From NCBI GenBank assembly GCA_036897095.1, contig JAYMSP010001473.1, positions 1-31,733 on the forward strand: a stretch of 31,733 bases of DNA, written 5' to 3'. The stretch is from Plantago elongata. Its lineage: Eukaryota > Streptophyta > Magnoliopsida > Lamiales > Plantaginaceae. The notes below the pieces were generated by a model, which did no database searches, was not told the DNA's origin, and saw nothing but the letters and a program-made list of their open reading frames with translations. Numbering within the stretch: the stretch's first letter is position 1; each line of letters starts with the position of its first letter. Of this stretch, positions 21,515 through 31,645 are shown piece after piece. The position numbers were made by a program, and so were the translations under genes.

Positions 21515-22739
21515 CACATTTCATTTTATTTTATTTTTAAATCGGTTAAAGGATGATTCAAACTCCCAACCTATTAATTGAAGGTGAAGTGTATTATCAT
21601 CTGAAATTAGTTCCATTATTACTTAATACACCTCGTGTGTAACGTGAATGCTAATATGTGTGTTGTATAATATTTTGTAGGTGTAGATAAAGGAAATATC
21701 AAAGTGAATGCTAATAAAGTAAAATAAGTATTAGGTGATATATTTTGTTTTCCTATATGCTCCGCTTAATTTATGTGAAAGGTCACCTAATATTGTTTGA
21801 CCAAGAACACAGTTTAGTCATAGTGGTTATAGTGGTTGGTTCCTATAATCATATTTAACATACAATAAAAGTAAATTGTTAGAGACAAATGTATGTTTGT
21901 GTAACAGCTTAAAATTGTATAATTCAAATTTATGGGATTTAATATGATTTAGAGCGCAATTCCTTCATTAAAATTTTATAATTCAATTAAAATTTTACCC
22001 CCTTCCATTTTCAGCCCAATTCCTTCATCTGCGTAGCCATCAAGTCTTACACTTAGCCCAAACCATAAGTTTCTTAATTAACATAATTAAAGTCAATTAA
22101 ACTTCAATACTGACATAGAAATGTCATTTTTCCTTTATATGTAAAAATTAGCCACCAAGCTAGTTGGTAACTAAATTGATAGTTTGTAAATTAGTTGACT
22201 TTTATAAAAATATTTAATAAATTAATTAATTTATAAATAATCTAATTTGCTATATAGGTGATATATATATATAAACAAATCAACTAATTTATCTTTTTAT
22301 AAATTTATTATATCAACTAGCTTACCAATTAAAATATCCGTTTTAATTTACCAGCTACAAATTTAATGTTAATATAATAAATTTATCACGAAAATAAATT
22401 TATCAAGTTGATAAGTTAGTGATAAATAAAGCGCATAATATTCTTCCATATTTCCATGAATGTTATCCAACATCTCTAATATGTGATCCAATTAGATTTG
22501 CATGCCCTGATTATCCCTATGGTTTTTTCATTCACGATTATATGATTATGGGCGAGTTATATTTTATATGTGAGTTTCCTTAAGAATTTAAATGTGCTAG
22601 ATTCAATATGTATGTACAAGGAGTAATATGTTATGTCATGTAGCTCGCTGTTGCATCTGTCTTTACCATACTAAGTATGCACATCAGGTGTTTGATGATT
22701 TGTCGGTGCATATTATCTTTGATCCACTGTGTTCGTCAA
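21515..22739. other. Intergenic, AT-rich with diffuse inverted repeats
   Basis: No gene is seen. Around 22160-22340, AGCTAGTTGGTAA / AAATTAGTTGA phrases face TCAACTAATTT / CAACTAGCTTACC phrases, suggesting an old AT-rich MITE. Ends could not be fixed. Confidence 0.4.
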
Positions 22740-22865
22740 GCTAACATTATACCAACATTCATCCCACCTTTTACATTGTGGTTTTGGACATCTTTCGAGT
22801 AAGAATTATCCAAGAAAGCAATCGATAGAAAACAAAAAACGCTAACATTATACCAACATTCATCA
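22740..22865. repeat. 24-bp direct repeat spanning the end of the ABCG gene
   Basis: A 24-bp sequence beginning GCTAACATTATACC occurs at 22842-22865, inside the coding region (codons for MNVGIMLA), and exactly again at 22740-22763, just after the stop codon. The repeat interval is 102 bp. It looks like a short duplication of the gene end into its 3' UTR. Confidence 0.85.
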
Positions 22866-24699
22866 ACCTTGTGTCTTCATCCAGTCCTCTGTTCCTCAGC
22901 ACATCCATTCCAGTAACCAAACAATGTGAAGAAGAAGAATGATTCCTTGCTGGAGAGAAACATTCACTTCTTTGACCCCAATACTCGTTAATCACAAGGC
23001 TATCCAAAGGATACCGATAAACAGACACATAGTACATGAATAGCCAATACTTAGGTATGTATTGTTTCGGAATGAAATACCCCGAAAACAGAAAGAAACC
23101 TCCAAGAACAGAACATATCAACGAGTTTCCCGATATGAAATCTGGAGATATAACGCTCAAGAACAGAACTAATGAGCTTGCCATTAGCACGATAAGCCAA
23201 ACGATTAATGTGAAAAATGCGAACGCTGAGACAGAAGGATTCAGTCCCACGATCCAGTAAAGTGGAACCGAGAACAGAATTGCCACGACGAATAAAAATG
23301 GGAAGAAGATTAAAGTGTTGGCAATCAAGTAGGATGAAACTCTGTATGCACCTCTGGAGGCTTCTTTCATCAGGACGTGTCGTTCTTGGAGATAAATTGG
23401 TAGAGCTTCGACGGTAGATGACAGAAGAAAGCTCAGGCTGAAAGCGAATAGGCCTAACCGTTCGGCCACCCCACCATTGTCCTTCCTAAGTCCCACGTAC
23501 ACACTGGCTAAACCAAACCCTCCCACGAGAGCCTGCATAGTTCGTGCTAGGAAAAGTTGTTTTGTTCGGTATATGATTTTCCAGAATCGGAGGCACAGGA
23601 CTGTTATTTCAAAGATCCTGGATATAAAGGGATCGGTTTGTGAAGGCGTTTCTATGTGATAATCGGATTGTGGTGTGTACATAGATGTTGTATCAAATTG
23701 GTACTTGGCTGTATCCTCCAGAGTGGAGATAATCTCCATGGAAAATTCCAAGGGATTTATTTGTTGTGGGATTTTGAACCCTAGATTCGTAATGGCTTCT
23801 TCGAGTGAGTTAAGCGAGCCGTTATGGACAACGGAGCCGTGTGAAAGGATCAGGAAACTTGGAATGCATTGAAGGATTCGGTAGCTTGGCTGGTGAATTG
23901 ATAAAATTATGGTTCTGTGTTTTTCTCTGGCCATAAACGTAAGTAGCTCGATCACTTGAAGCGCTGAGCTGCTATCGAGACCTGAAGTCGGCTCATCAAG
24001 GATTAGAATCGGAGGATCGTGGATCATGTCAACTCCAATTGACACTCTTTTCCGTTCTCCGCCTGAAATTCCACGGTTTTCCTCATCACCAACATAGCTA
24101 TCCGCCACATGGACAAGGCCAAGCTCTTGCATTAGCCCCTCCACTCTCTCCTCTCTATCCTGCGGGCTGGCTTCTTTCAGGCGAAACTTGGCACTAAACA
24201 TGAGCGTTTCTTTAACGGTCAGAAGAGGGAGTAGAGTATCCTCTTGCGCAACAAATCCACATATTTTCCTCAACTGAGCTTGGTTTGTTATAACATGATC
24301 ATTAAGTTTGATGCTTCTAGGATCGAAGTCATGGTCTCGTACTCGGCCTGACACAATGCGCAATAACGTGGACTTGCCAGTACCGCTCGGGCCTACCACT
24401 GCTAGAATCTCAGAGCTTCTAGCTTGAAAAGTGATTGATTTTAGAATGTTGATTGGCTTCTTGTCTTTGGTGGGATAACAAAAAATGAGTGACGAAATGG
24501 CTGTGTGAGGCTTTATGGTGTAGGATAGATTATTGACAGATAGTTTGTATGATGGTTGGGTTTGGTGGAGTTGTGAAGGAGAGTGTTTACTTGAGGAAGA
24601 CTGACTGCCAGACTCTTCCGGTGAACTGAAGGGTGTCGAAAACAGTACGACTGAATCGTCTTCGAGACTAGCTCTTGGTGGTTGAAAGCATTTAGTCAT
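22771..24699 (-). CDS. ABCG: ABCG-family half-size ABC transporter, intronless, 642 aa
   Basis: This is a complete single-exon gene. ABCG half transporters work as dimers and export lipids, hormones or secondary metabolites across the plasma membrane; the substrate here is unknown. After a Ser-rich N-terminus of about 50 residues comes the nucleotide-binding domain: Walker A GPSGTGKS (103-110), Q-loop Gln152, signature ISGGERKR (211-218), Walker B ILILDEPTSGLD (231-242) and H-loop His269 in SIHQPS. The C-terminal half (about 365-640) is the six-helix membrane domain, so the NBD-TMD order is that of the G subfamily. All catalytic motifs are intact. The sequence and lack of introns suggest the ABCG5/ABCG10-like plant clade, from family knowledge rather than a search. 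The gene ends in SKTTM at 22771. Confidence 0.95.
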   Translation of the reverse strand: MTKCFQPPRASLEDDSVVLFSTPFSSPEESGSQSSSSKHSPSQLHQTQPSYKLSVNNLSYTIKPHTAISSLIFCYPTKDKKPINILKSITFQARSSEILAVVGPSGTGKSTLLRIVSGRVRDHDFDPRSIKLNDHVITNQAQLRKICGFVAQEDTLLPLLTVKETLMFSAKFRLKEASPQDREERVEGLMQELGLVHVADSYVGDEENRGISGGERKRVSIGVDMIHDPPILILDEPTSGLDSSSALQVIELLTFMAREKHRTIILSIHQPSYRILQCIPSFLILSHGSVVHNGSLNSLEEAITNLGFKIPQQINPLEFSMEIISTLEDTAKYQFDTTSMYTPQSDYHIETPSQTDPFISRIFEITVLCLRFWKIIYRTKQLFLARTMQALVGGFGLASVYVGLRKDNGGVAERLGLFAFSLSFLLSSTVEALPIYLQERHVLMKEASRGAYRVSSYLIANTLIFFPFLFVVAILFSVPLYWIVGLNPSVSAFAFFTLIVWLIVLMASSLVLFLSVISPDFISGNSLICSVLGGFFLFSGYFIPKQYIPKYWLFMYYVSVYRYPLDSLVINEYWGQRSECFSPARNHSSSSHCLVTGMDVLRNRGLDEDTRLMNVGIMLAFFVFYRLLSWIILTRKMSKTTM

Positions 24700-26132
24700 A
24701 GTTTTGTCTTAGCAGTCTGTTAGTGTGTGAGGAACTGGTGATAAGATTCTGGTATTTGCACATTGGTAATGTAGCTTATGTATCGTGGATGGTAAAGGGA
24801 AGTTGCAACAACCAGGAACTTGTTACAAAGATAACATGAACTAGTAGAATATATGATGGCAAGTGTTTAGGAAAGGTTGGTGATCTATGGAGTTTGACTT
24901 ATTTAATTAGATACTAATCTAATTGCATGTATGCTGCTGGAAAAATTAGAGATTCAGGATTCCTATCTATCTTCAACAACCGGAATGAGTTGCTTTCTCA
25001 GCCTGCATACTAATTAAGTAATTAACCATTGTAAATTTTAACTATAAATTAATCTTATTTCGTAAATAGCAGGTAAACAATATAGTCCATAAGAGTTTAG
25101 TTTCTAAAATTTTATTATACTCCTGGAAGTGGAAACTTTGAATTCGCAGATTAATATTAACTTGTAAATAAAGTTTCGTGATAGTTTTTGAAAATAATCA
25201 AAGTGAAAAGTTTGTGTCAGAGATGGAGAAGGTAGGTTGTATTCTTCTCAATTTAAAATTACTTCAGTTAAATTTAATTCAGTTCAGTTAAATTCAATTT
25301 AATTTAGCTCGGCTTAGTTATAATTTATACCTTACTTCAATTCAGTTCAGTTTATTTTAGTAAATTTTAATTGAAAATAACGCCTTCGAAACTAATAAGC
25401 TAACTGATTTTGATAAGTTTGTTCACTAACTTATAACAAAACTAAAACGTCAGCTACACGTTTTATTATAACATATTCTTTAAAAATAATTGATTGCTTC
25501 TGTTAATGAATTGTCACTTTCTTTTTCTTTTTCCGAGTTGAGCTAGGATTTTTAGGTTGATTAGTGCAAACTGATATGTTGTTATTCAATTGGAGGCCAT
25601 AGAGCATAAATATTAACTATCCTTGTTTATTTACGATGAATTAATTATGTTAGAGTTGCATTAAAGACTTGTAATTTAATTACATTAAATACATTGTAAT
25701 GTTAACTAAAGTCTAATTTAAATATTTATTACAAATTGTCAAATTTAATTCATATCAAATACTCGTTATAATATCTTGTGGATGTTGGAGATTGTCGTAC
25801 GTTTTGGCGGTGGGGTGAGTACAAAAAATTGCGAAAAGTTCAAGTTTTATAAAAGTCATGCAATATTGTATACTAGTTGTACAATTTTATGTATAAATTA
25901 TTAATTTTTATTTATTTATAAATTATATATTGTTGTATACTAATTGTGCAGCTGAATTTTTTATGTAGAACTCACATGATTTTCCGAACTTTCAGGGAAG
26001 TTTCTCTCCGAAGTAAGGGTTTTTGTTTTTCATTTATTTTTAGTAGGTAATTAATTTTTTGTTTTAATCAAGTGGTGTGATAGTATAGTCCCCTTCGAGT
26101 ATTGGGGCTGTATTCAAGTTGTGCTAAAACGG
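24700..26132. other. Upstream region of ABCG and AT-rich intergenic DNA
   Basis: The first 150 bases hold the ABCG leader and promoter (- strand); I see no clear TATA box. About 25245-25375 is low-complexity TTCAGTTCAGTTAAATT-type sequence. Around 25395-25460, AAGCTAACTGATTTTGATAAG-like phrases resemble AT-rich MITE debris. No gene is seen. Confidence 0.45.
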
Positions 26133-26384
26133 TAAGACCACTCACTATGGTGGCATAATTTTGGTTACACGATTCGTTGTGGAGCGACCGCGAGTTGTGA
26201 CCGCCATCATTTTTTTATTTTTTGTTTTTTGTTTATAGTTATATTAATATGAATATTGAAAAGTTCGAGTGAAAAAAGACTTTTTTTTTTGAATACGAAC
26301 GAGAAAAGTAAAACACTAAAGAATACGAATACGAACGAGTACAACAGAAAGCAGAAAAACAAATAACTAGTATAATAAACATAA

Positions 26385-27680
26385 TTCAAGTGGTCCACCT
26401 CCAGATGTGCTCCATCAAAATCCTTTTGCAGTGTGAAGTGAATGATTTTGTTAGGCATATTTTGCTTGTTCGCCATGTATCATTCGATGGAGTTGGTTAT
26501 CGCAGAGCGTTGTGTGAAGTGAATACCATCAAACATGTCTTCCTCCACTTCAAGTAAGGTATTTTTGTTGAATTTTTTGGCATACTTCTCGTATGTCTTG
26601 AAGTTGAGATAAGTATGTCTTTCATCCTCAACGATCATTTTATATGCAGACATATGCATGTATTCATGATTTTACCAAGAAGTGGGATGCTATGGGCCAA
26701 GGCTAGGTTGCGGATGATGGTGAATCGTGATTGGAGAAAACTGGATGCACGCTCAACATCTTTTTTGGCGGCCTCTTACTTCTGAGAAAACATGGACTCT
26801 TCCTGTTTTTATGGACTTGAATGTCGCCCATGAAGGATAAATTCCATCAGTAAGATAGTACCCTATGTCGCACCAATGATCGTTAACTTCGAAGTGAATC
26901 GGAGGCGTAACTCCGTTCAGAAGGTCATCGAACACTAGTGGACGTGTAAAGCAACAGCTTCTAGCACAAGCGCCGGCTTACCATCTTTGCCTTAGTACTG
27001 GTCTTTCCATGCCAAAGCCAGTTCTTCCATTCCCAATGCATACAATCGATCGAGCCAAGCATCCCACGGAAAGCCTCTTCCACCATTGATTGCAAGAAGT
27101 TCCTTGATGTCATCTTCGGTGGTCTTCCGCATGTATGTTGGACCAAAAACCGCAAGGACAGAATCACAAAACTTATTTAATGTCGTGAAAGCACAAGTCT
27201 CACTACACCTTGTGTATTCGTCGACGACATCAACGGCTACACCATATGCAAGTATCATCATCGCGGTTGTGCACTTATGAAAGTTGGAAAGAGCTTGACG
27301 ACCGCTAGCATCTGACCCAGCTCTGAAGTATATTGGATCATAGTCAAAGATGGCATCCACGATCTTCAAGAGCAATGGTCTCGCCATTATGAACGTCATG
27401 CGGAATTGCTTTGGTGTGTAAGTGCATTTCTCGAAGAAACATTCATCAACCATTGATTCATGATACTTCTCACGCTTTTCGGTTGATGTAAGTTTGAGTG
27501 TGCTTCACGGGCAGCGGTTTGGGTGACTAAGATACCATAGAAATGCAATGTTCATATATGCCATTGCCACTCTGGAACTCGATGAACCAAGACCGTCGAA
27601 GGACACCCTTTCGGATTCAGATTTCGCTCCGTCATCCAGGTACAATGGTTCATCTTCATCGTGATGTGAAGAAAATATTT
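26385..27680 (-). pseudogene. Harbinger (HARBI1-like) nuclease, frameshifted and internally deleted
   Basis: Read on the - strand it shows, in order: an acidic N-terminus (HHDEDEPLYLDDG, near 27660); the 153-codon piece 27453-26992 with YTPKQFRMTF and DEYTRCSETCAF; the first catalytic Asp in GSIDCMHW in another frame (about 27060-27040); then VFDDLLNGVTPPIHFEV and GYYLTDGIYPSWATF (26935-26820). An AKKDVERA...FLQSRFTIIRN segment near 26760-26690 and a short tail to about 26385 follow. The stretch between KDG...LEAVA and VFDDLL, which in this family holds the second catalytic Asp (PGSxNDxNVL), is missing near 26945-26955. At least three frameshifts and several stops confirm it is dead. Confidence 0.88.
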
Positions 27681-27823
27681 TTGCAGGCGAAGTGATATTT
27701 GGAAGGATTTTAAGAGTGTTTTTAATTTAAAAGAGAGAAAGAAGGGTGAAATTTGAGGTGTGCAGAAACACATGAAGAGTGGTGTCTATTTATAGATCTC
27801 AAAAAATATTATCGTTGGTATAC

Positions 27824-27830
<7 letters not shown>

Positions 27831-27875
<45 letters not shown>

Positions 27876-27876
27876 T
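27831..27876. repeat. (ATT)n microsatellite
   Basis: About 15 uninterrupted ATT units, inside the PIF/Harbinger element upstream of its nuclease. Confidence 0.95.
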
Positions 27877-27968
27877 TCACATTAAAAAAAGAAAAAGAAA
27901 AACCAATTGCATTGTCCGGTCCAATCAGGATTGGACAAGTGTCCCCAGCTTATTGGCTGGGAACATAG

Positions 27969-28041
27969 CCGTTTGGGGTTGGTCCACAATGAGCCCAGCC
28001 CCAAACGGTTCCTCAAGCAGTCACTAGGGGACTACTTGAGG
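27969..28041. repeat. Two adjacent hairpins near the right end of the PIF/Harbinger element
   Basis: CCGTTTGGGGTTGG (27969-27982) pairs with CCAGCCCCAAACGG (27995-28008) at 13 of 14 positions. CCTCAAGCAGTC (28011-28022) pairs with GACTACTTGAGG (28030-28041) at 11 of 12. Confidence 0.8.
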
Positions 28042-28134
28042 TGTGGTCGCTCCCCCACATTGCCCCATAGGGGCGATAATTTGTGGTTGCTCCTCGACCT
28101 CACCATTAACGATCGCCCATAGTGGGTGGTCTAA

Positions 28135-28670
28135 TTAGCTTGTACTGCTTTGATTTAGTTTGATTTTTCATGGAAGCATATCTTGTGAATCTTTACAGGA
28201 AATCTTTTTAACTTCGTAAAACATGAAAATTTCTTGAGTGGTTTAGCGTTGTTAAGCATGAAATATTTGCAAACTATAAAAATTAACTCATATACTCAAT
28301 AATAGAACTAGTATGGAGAGAGGGAGTTGTACTAACTCTTATTGAGAGTATCCAAAATGTTCTTAAGTGATGTGTGATATATAATAGAAACATTGTATTC
28401 TCTATTTCAATTTGTTTATAATATCATAGTTGAATTGGAAACATCTTAATTGAGATCTTTTTCTAAACGAAACGAAAGGTGATTCATAATAATTTTTATA
28501 TGAAAGAGGGTAAAGTCCGAATACAAAGAATGGTTAGAGGAACACAATTGTAGATATGCTCAAATACTATTCAAAAGTAAAGGAACAAATATGAAAAGTA
28601 GAAGATTAAAACATTAGTCTTACGCAAATATCTTGGAGGCATAATTAATTGGAAGAGTTGGGGGGCATTA
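28135..28670. other. Intergenic, no gene seen
   Basis: AT-rich, and probably includes the 3' flank of the extensin pseudogene (- strand). No further feature. Confidence 0.5.
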
Positions 28671-30398
28671 CTAGTGGGCGTATGGAGGTGGAGGGGGTGG
28701 AGATGGGGATGGTGACTTGTAAACATACGGAGGGGGTGGCAAAGGTGATGGTGGAGGTGGGGAATTGTAAAAATAAGGAGAGGGCGACGAAGGTAATGGT
28801 GGCGGTGGGGATATGTAAATATAAGAAGATGTTGGTGAAGGTGAGGGTGGGGGCGGTGACTTGTAAACGTATGGAGGTGGTGGTGAGGGAGATCGTGGAG
28901 GGGGTAACTTGTACATATAAGGAAGTGGCGGCAAGGAAGATGGTGGAGGTGGTGACTTGTAAATGTAAGGGGGTGGAGGTGACGGAGATGGTGGTGGGGT
29001 GATTTGTGAACGTGAGGAGGCGGTGGAGACGGTGATGGGGTGGTGGTGACTGGTAAACATATGGAGGCGGAGGTGAGGAGGATGGTGGCGGAGGTGATTT
29101 GTAAATGTAAAGTGGTGGTGGTGAGGGTGATGGGGGTGGAGGTGTCTGATAAACATATGGAGGCGTAGATAAGGGTGATAGGGGTGGTGGTGATTTGTAA
29201 ATGTAAGGAGGTGGTGGTGAGGGAGATGGGGGTGGAGGTGATTTGTACATGTAAGCAGGCGGAGGGGGTGATTTGTAAACATAAGGAGGCGGTGGTGAGG
29301 GTGTATGGTAAACATATGGAGGCGGAGGTGAAGAGGATGGTGGCGGTGGTGAGGGTTATGGAGGTGGAGGTGACTGGTAAACGTATAGAGGCGAATGTGA
29401 GGGTGATGGCGGTGGGGGTGATTTATAAATGTAAGGTGGTGGTGATGGTGGTAAGGGTGATGGGGGTAGTGGTGGTTTTGTAAATGTAAGGAGGTGGTGG
29501 TGAGGAAGATGTTGGTGGAGGTGATTTGTACTAGGGCTATTCAAAAATACCGAACTGATAAGAAAGGGTCCGGTTTTCGATTTGCTATTTTCAAGCAAAT
29601 CAGTTTTCGGTATATTTCGGTACAAAACCGAAAATTCTGAAATCGTACCGAAAATCGAAATTTTTTAAATGACATACATTTCTATGAAATAATACTACAA
29701 TAGTATGGCATAAATTTACAATTCACCTAATAGTGTAGCATTAAATTTAAATATTTAAAGAGTTTGAAAGAAAAATTGATATGATTTTACATATTAAAGG
29801 TTTTATTATCATTCTTACTAGAAAAGTATATCATGTATATATCATAAAAATAGGATTAGTCATTTTTTTAATTTAATTTGATTCTTTACATTATTTTTCG
29901 GTATTTACCAAATTTTCGGTATCAGTTTTCGGTACGGTTCTGTATACCGTTACCGAAATGCACACCCCTAATTTGTACATGTAAGGTAGCGATGGTGAGG
30001 ATGATAGAGGTGGATATGATTTGTACATGTAAGGAGGAGGTGGCGAAGGTAATAGTGGTGGAGGTGATTTGTAAATATATGGGGGTGGAGATGATTTGTA
30101 AATGTAAGGAGGTGATGGTGAGGGTGATGGGGGTGGAGGTGATCGGTATACATATGGAGGTGGAGGTGAGGGAAATGGTGGTGGAGGTGATTTGTAAATA
30201 TAAGGTGGCAGCGGGGAGGGTGATGGAGGTGGAGGAGATTTGTAAATATAAGGAGGCGGTGGTGAGGGTGTTGGGGGTTGGGGTGAATGGTAAACATATG
30301 GAGACGTAGATGGTGGTGGAGGGGACTTGTAAATGTAAGGAGGTGAGGGAGATATCGGTAGAGGTGAATTGTATATGTAAGGAGGCGGTTGTTTTAAG
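28671..30398 (-). pseudogene. Extensin-like hydroxyproline-rich wall protein, broken
   Basis: On the - strand the sequence encodes dozens of copies of a unit like YIYKSPPPPSPSPPPP. The Ser-Pro3-5 blocks are the sites for arabinosylation, and Tyr-x-Tyr pairs are the cross-linking motif of extensins. The C-terminus is PPPPPPYAH with a stop at 28673-28671. The gene is dead. There is a frameshift near 29030 and another near 29475. A Ser codon TCA has become TAA at 29358-29356. A 439-bp hAT element sits at 29532-29970. The 5' end at about 30398 runs into a stop, with no signal peptide in frame, so the start is lost or in an unseen exon. Several long open frames on both strands here are only shadows of the repeat. 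Confidence 0.85.
29532..29970. mobile_element. hAT-type MITE, 439 bp, inserted in the extensin
   Basis: The left end begins TAGGGCTATTCAAAAATACCGAA-like and the right end, reverse-complemented, TAGGGGTGTGCATTTCGGT-like. Subterminal CGGTATTT/AAAACCGAAAA motifs recur on both sides. The 8-bp ATTTGTAC is repeated exactly at 29524-29531 and 29971-29978. That is an exact hAT-type target duplication, and it is made from the extensin's own YKS codons. No coding capacity. Confidence 0.9.
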
Positions 30399-30809
30399 AA
30401 TTTTAGCTAACAATGAGGCTAGTATATTACTTTGCACCTCAATCAAATGGGCCCACACATTTAGGAATGAAGTTTCCTTAATCGTGAATAATCTACAATG
30501 GTAGTAGAAGACACTTGATAAAGAATAACTAAAAATCATTGAAATATGAAAGAGTTATTGAAGCTCAAAGTGTCTTGGTTGATGCATTGAATATAGAATG
30601 TCAAGAGTTGGAATATGGGAAGTCCACATTGCTAAAATTGAGGAATGAGCTACTTATTAGCTATTGGATTGAGCTAAAGGGTTGGGCCCTTGGGGCACCC
30701 ATGCTTTTGGAGGGGGGAAGATCTAGGTGCACCTACACACGCACCCGCCTGGCTACACCAGGAGCCGAGCCCAGGTAGCAGGACGTGGGTTCGCGGGTCG
30801 CGGTTTAGG
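30399..30809. other. Intergenic, no gene seen
   Basis: Between the extensin remnant and the Copia element. The short frame at 30539-30778 shows no motif. 30725-30800 is locally GC-rich. Confidence 0.4.
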
Positions 30810-31063
30810 GTTGAGTATAATATTTTTGGGCCATAAACATATTATGTTTGGTCAGTCCCAAACAAAATCTGAAACAAAAGAGACCCAAATCGGTTGGGCT
30901 TGTAGTGAACGAATATGTCTGTTCGCTGAACGGATTTAACCTTTCGTTCAAATGATGTATCTGAATAGAAAAACTTGAAAGTTGTTTCTATTTTTGAATT
31001 TTTGTCTCTGTAGGGACCTGTTTGCAAAAGACCACATCTGTTCAGATTGCAAGTCTTCTCAAT

Positions 31064-31071
31064 TATAAATA
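31064..31071 (+). promoter_or_regulatory. TATA box of the Copia LTR
   Basis: TATAAATA lies about 310 bases before the gag ATG, followed by a pyrimidine-rich leader. Confidence 0.6.
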
Positions 31072-31381
31072 GGACCCCCTAGAATCGAATTCAACACATC
31101 AAATTAAATTCTTTCTTCCTTCTCTCTTTTTCTCTATAGCCTGAAGAATCCTTTGTTGTAGTAGTTCGCAGAGTTACTGTTCAAGTTCTTGAACACTAAT
31201 TCAAATACTGATGTTCTGTCTTGGGAGACTATTTTCTAAGTAAACCGTGAGCACCAGAGCGGGAAATATACAGTCTTAAGGATAAAGGTCCAGCATTTGC
31301 TTAGCAGTCTAATCTACATTCTGACCCAGTCGAACACTACTACCACCTAACAATTAAGACTGTATTTTATGTATATCGAAG

Positions 31382-31645
31382 ATGTCTACTGCTGTTGTTA
31401 CTACCCCCCCCCCCCCCCCCCCCCGACCTCTCGCCCCAATGAATGTTGCTACTGCTAACCATGGGGAGAAACTAGAGAAGTTTGTGATTATCGTTTCTAG
31501 GAATGCGACTTTTTTGGAAGACGACTATGTCTCCAAGGAACAAAGTCGCAATAGAATAGAACTTGAAGAAATTCAAGAACCAAGAAATAACTTGAGGTTG
31601 AAGAATTGTCAAATGGTGTTGACAACGATTCAGTGGGAGCAATAG
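31382..31645 (+). pseudogene. Copia gag start fused to pre-RT segment
   Basis: The 87-codon frame starts MSTAVVTTPPPPPPRPLAP and reaches GEKLEKF, the expected start of a Copia gag. After about residue 35 it reads as the linker before the RT domain (SRNATFLEDDY). A C21 homopolymer at 31404-31424 encodes the Pro run, and its length may be misread. The frame ends at 31645. The Copia reading continues in another frame (about 31600-31733), so there is a frameshift as well as the deletion. Confidence 0.65.

Larger units (their letters stand above)
26136..28131 (-). mobile_element. PIF/Harbinger DNA transposon, about 2.0 kb, with dead transposase
   Basis: Terminal inverted repeats GACCACTCACTATGG (26136-26150) and, reverse-complemented, GACCACCCACTATGG (28131-28117) match at 14 of 15 positions. 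TAA flanks both ends (26133-26135 and 28132-28134), the usual PIF/Harbinger duplication. Inside is a Harbinger nuclease pseudogene on the - strand. No second, Myb-like ORF is visible, so the element is probably a shortened, non-autonomous copy. Confidence 0.9.

Noticed and set aside
22160..22340. A defined MITE
   Set aside because: Inverted phrases exist, but no clean terminal repeats or target duplication could be placed. Noted only as diffuse repeat.
27831..27876. Repeat array considered as CRISPR-like
   Set aside because: It is a simple ATT microsatellite with no spacers, in a plant genome.
28649..29483. Long + strand open frames opposite the extensin, rich in Val, Glu, Gly and Lys
   Set aside because: They are reverse-strand readings of Pro-codon repeats. 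The extensin motif reading on the - strand explains the base pattern.
29922..30539. 205-codon - strand frame rich in Thr, Ser, Ile and Leu
   Set aside because: It is a frame-shifted reading of the YIYKSPPPP repeat that crosses the MITE. Its apparent N-terminus is unrelated sequence.
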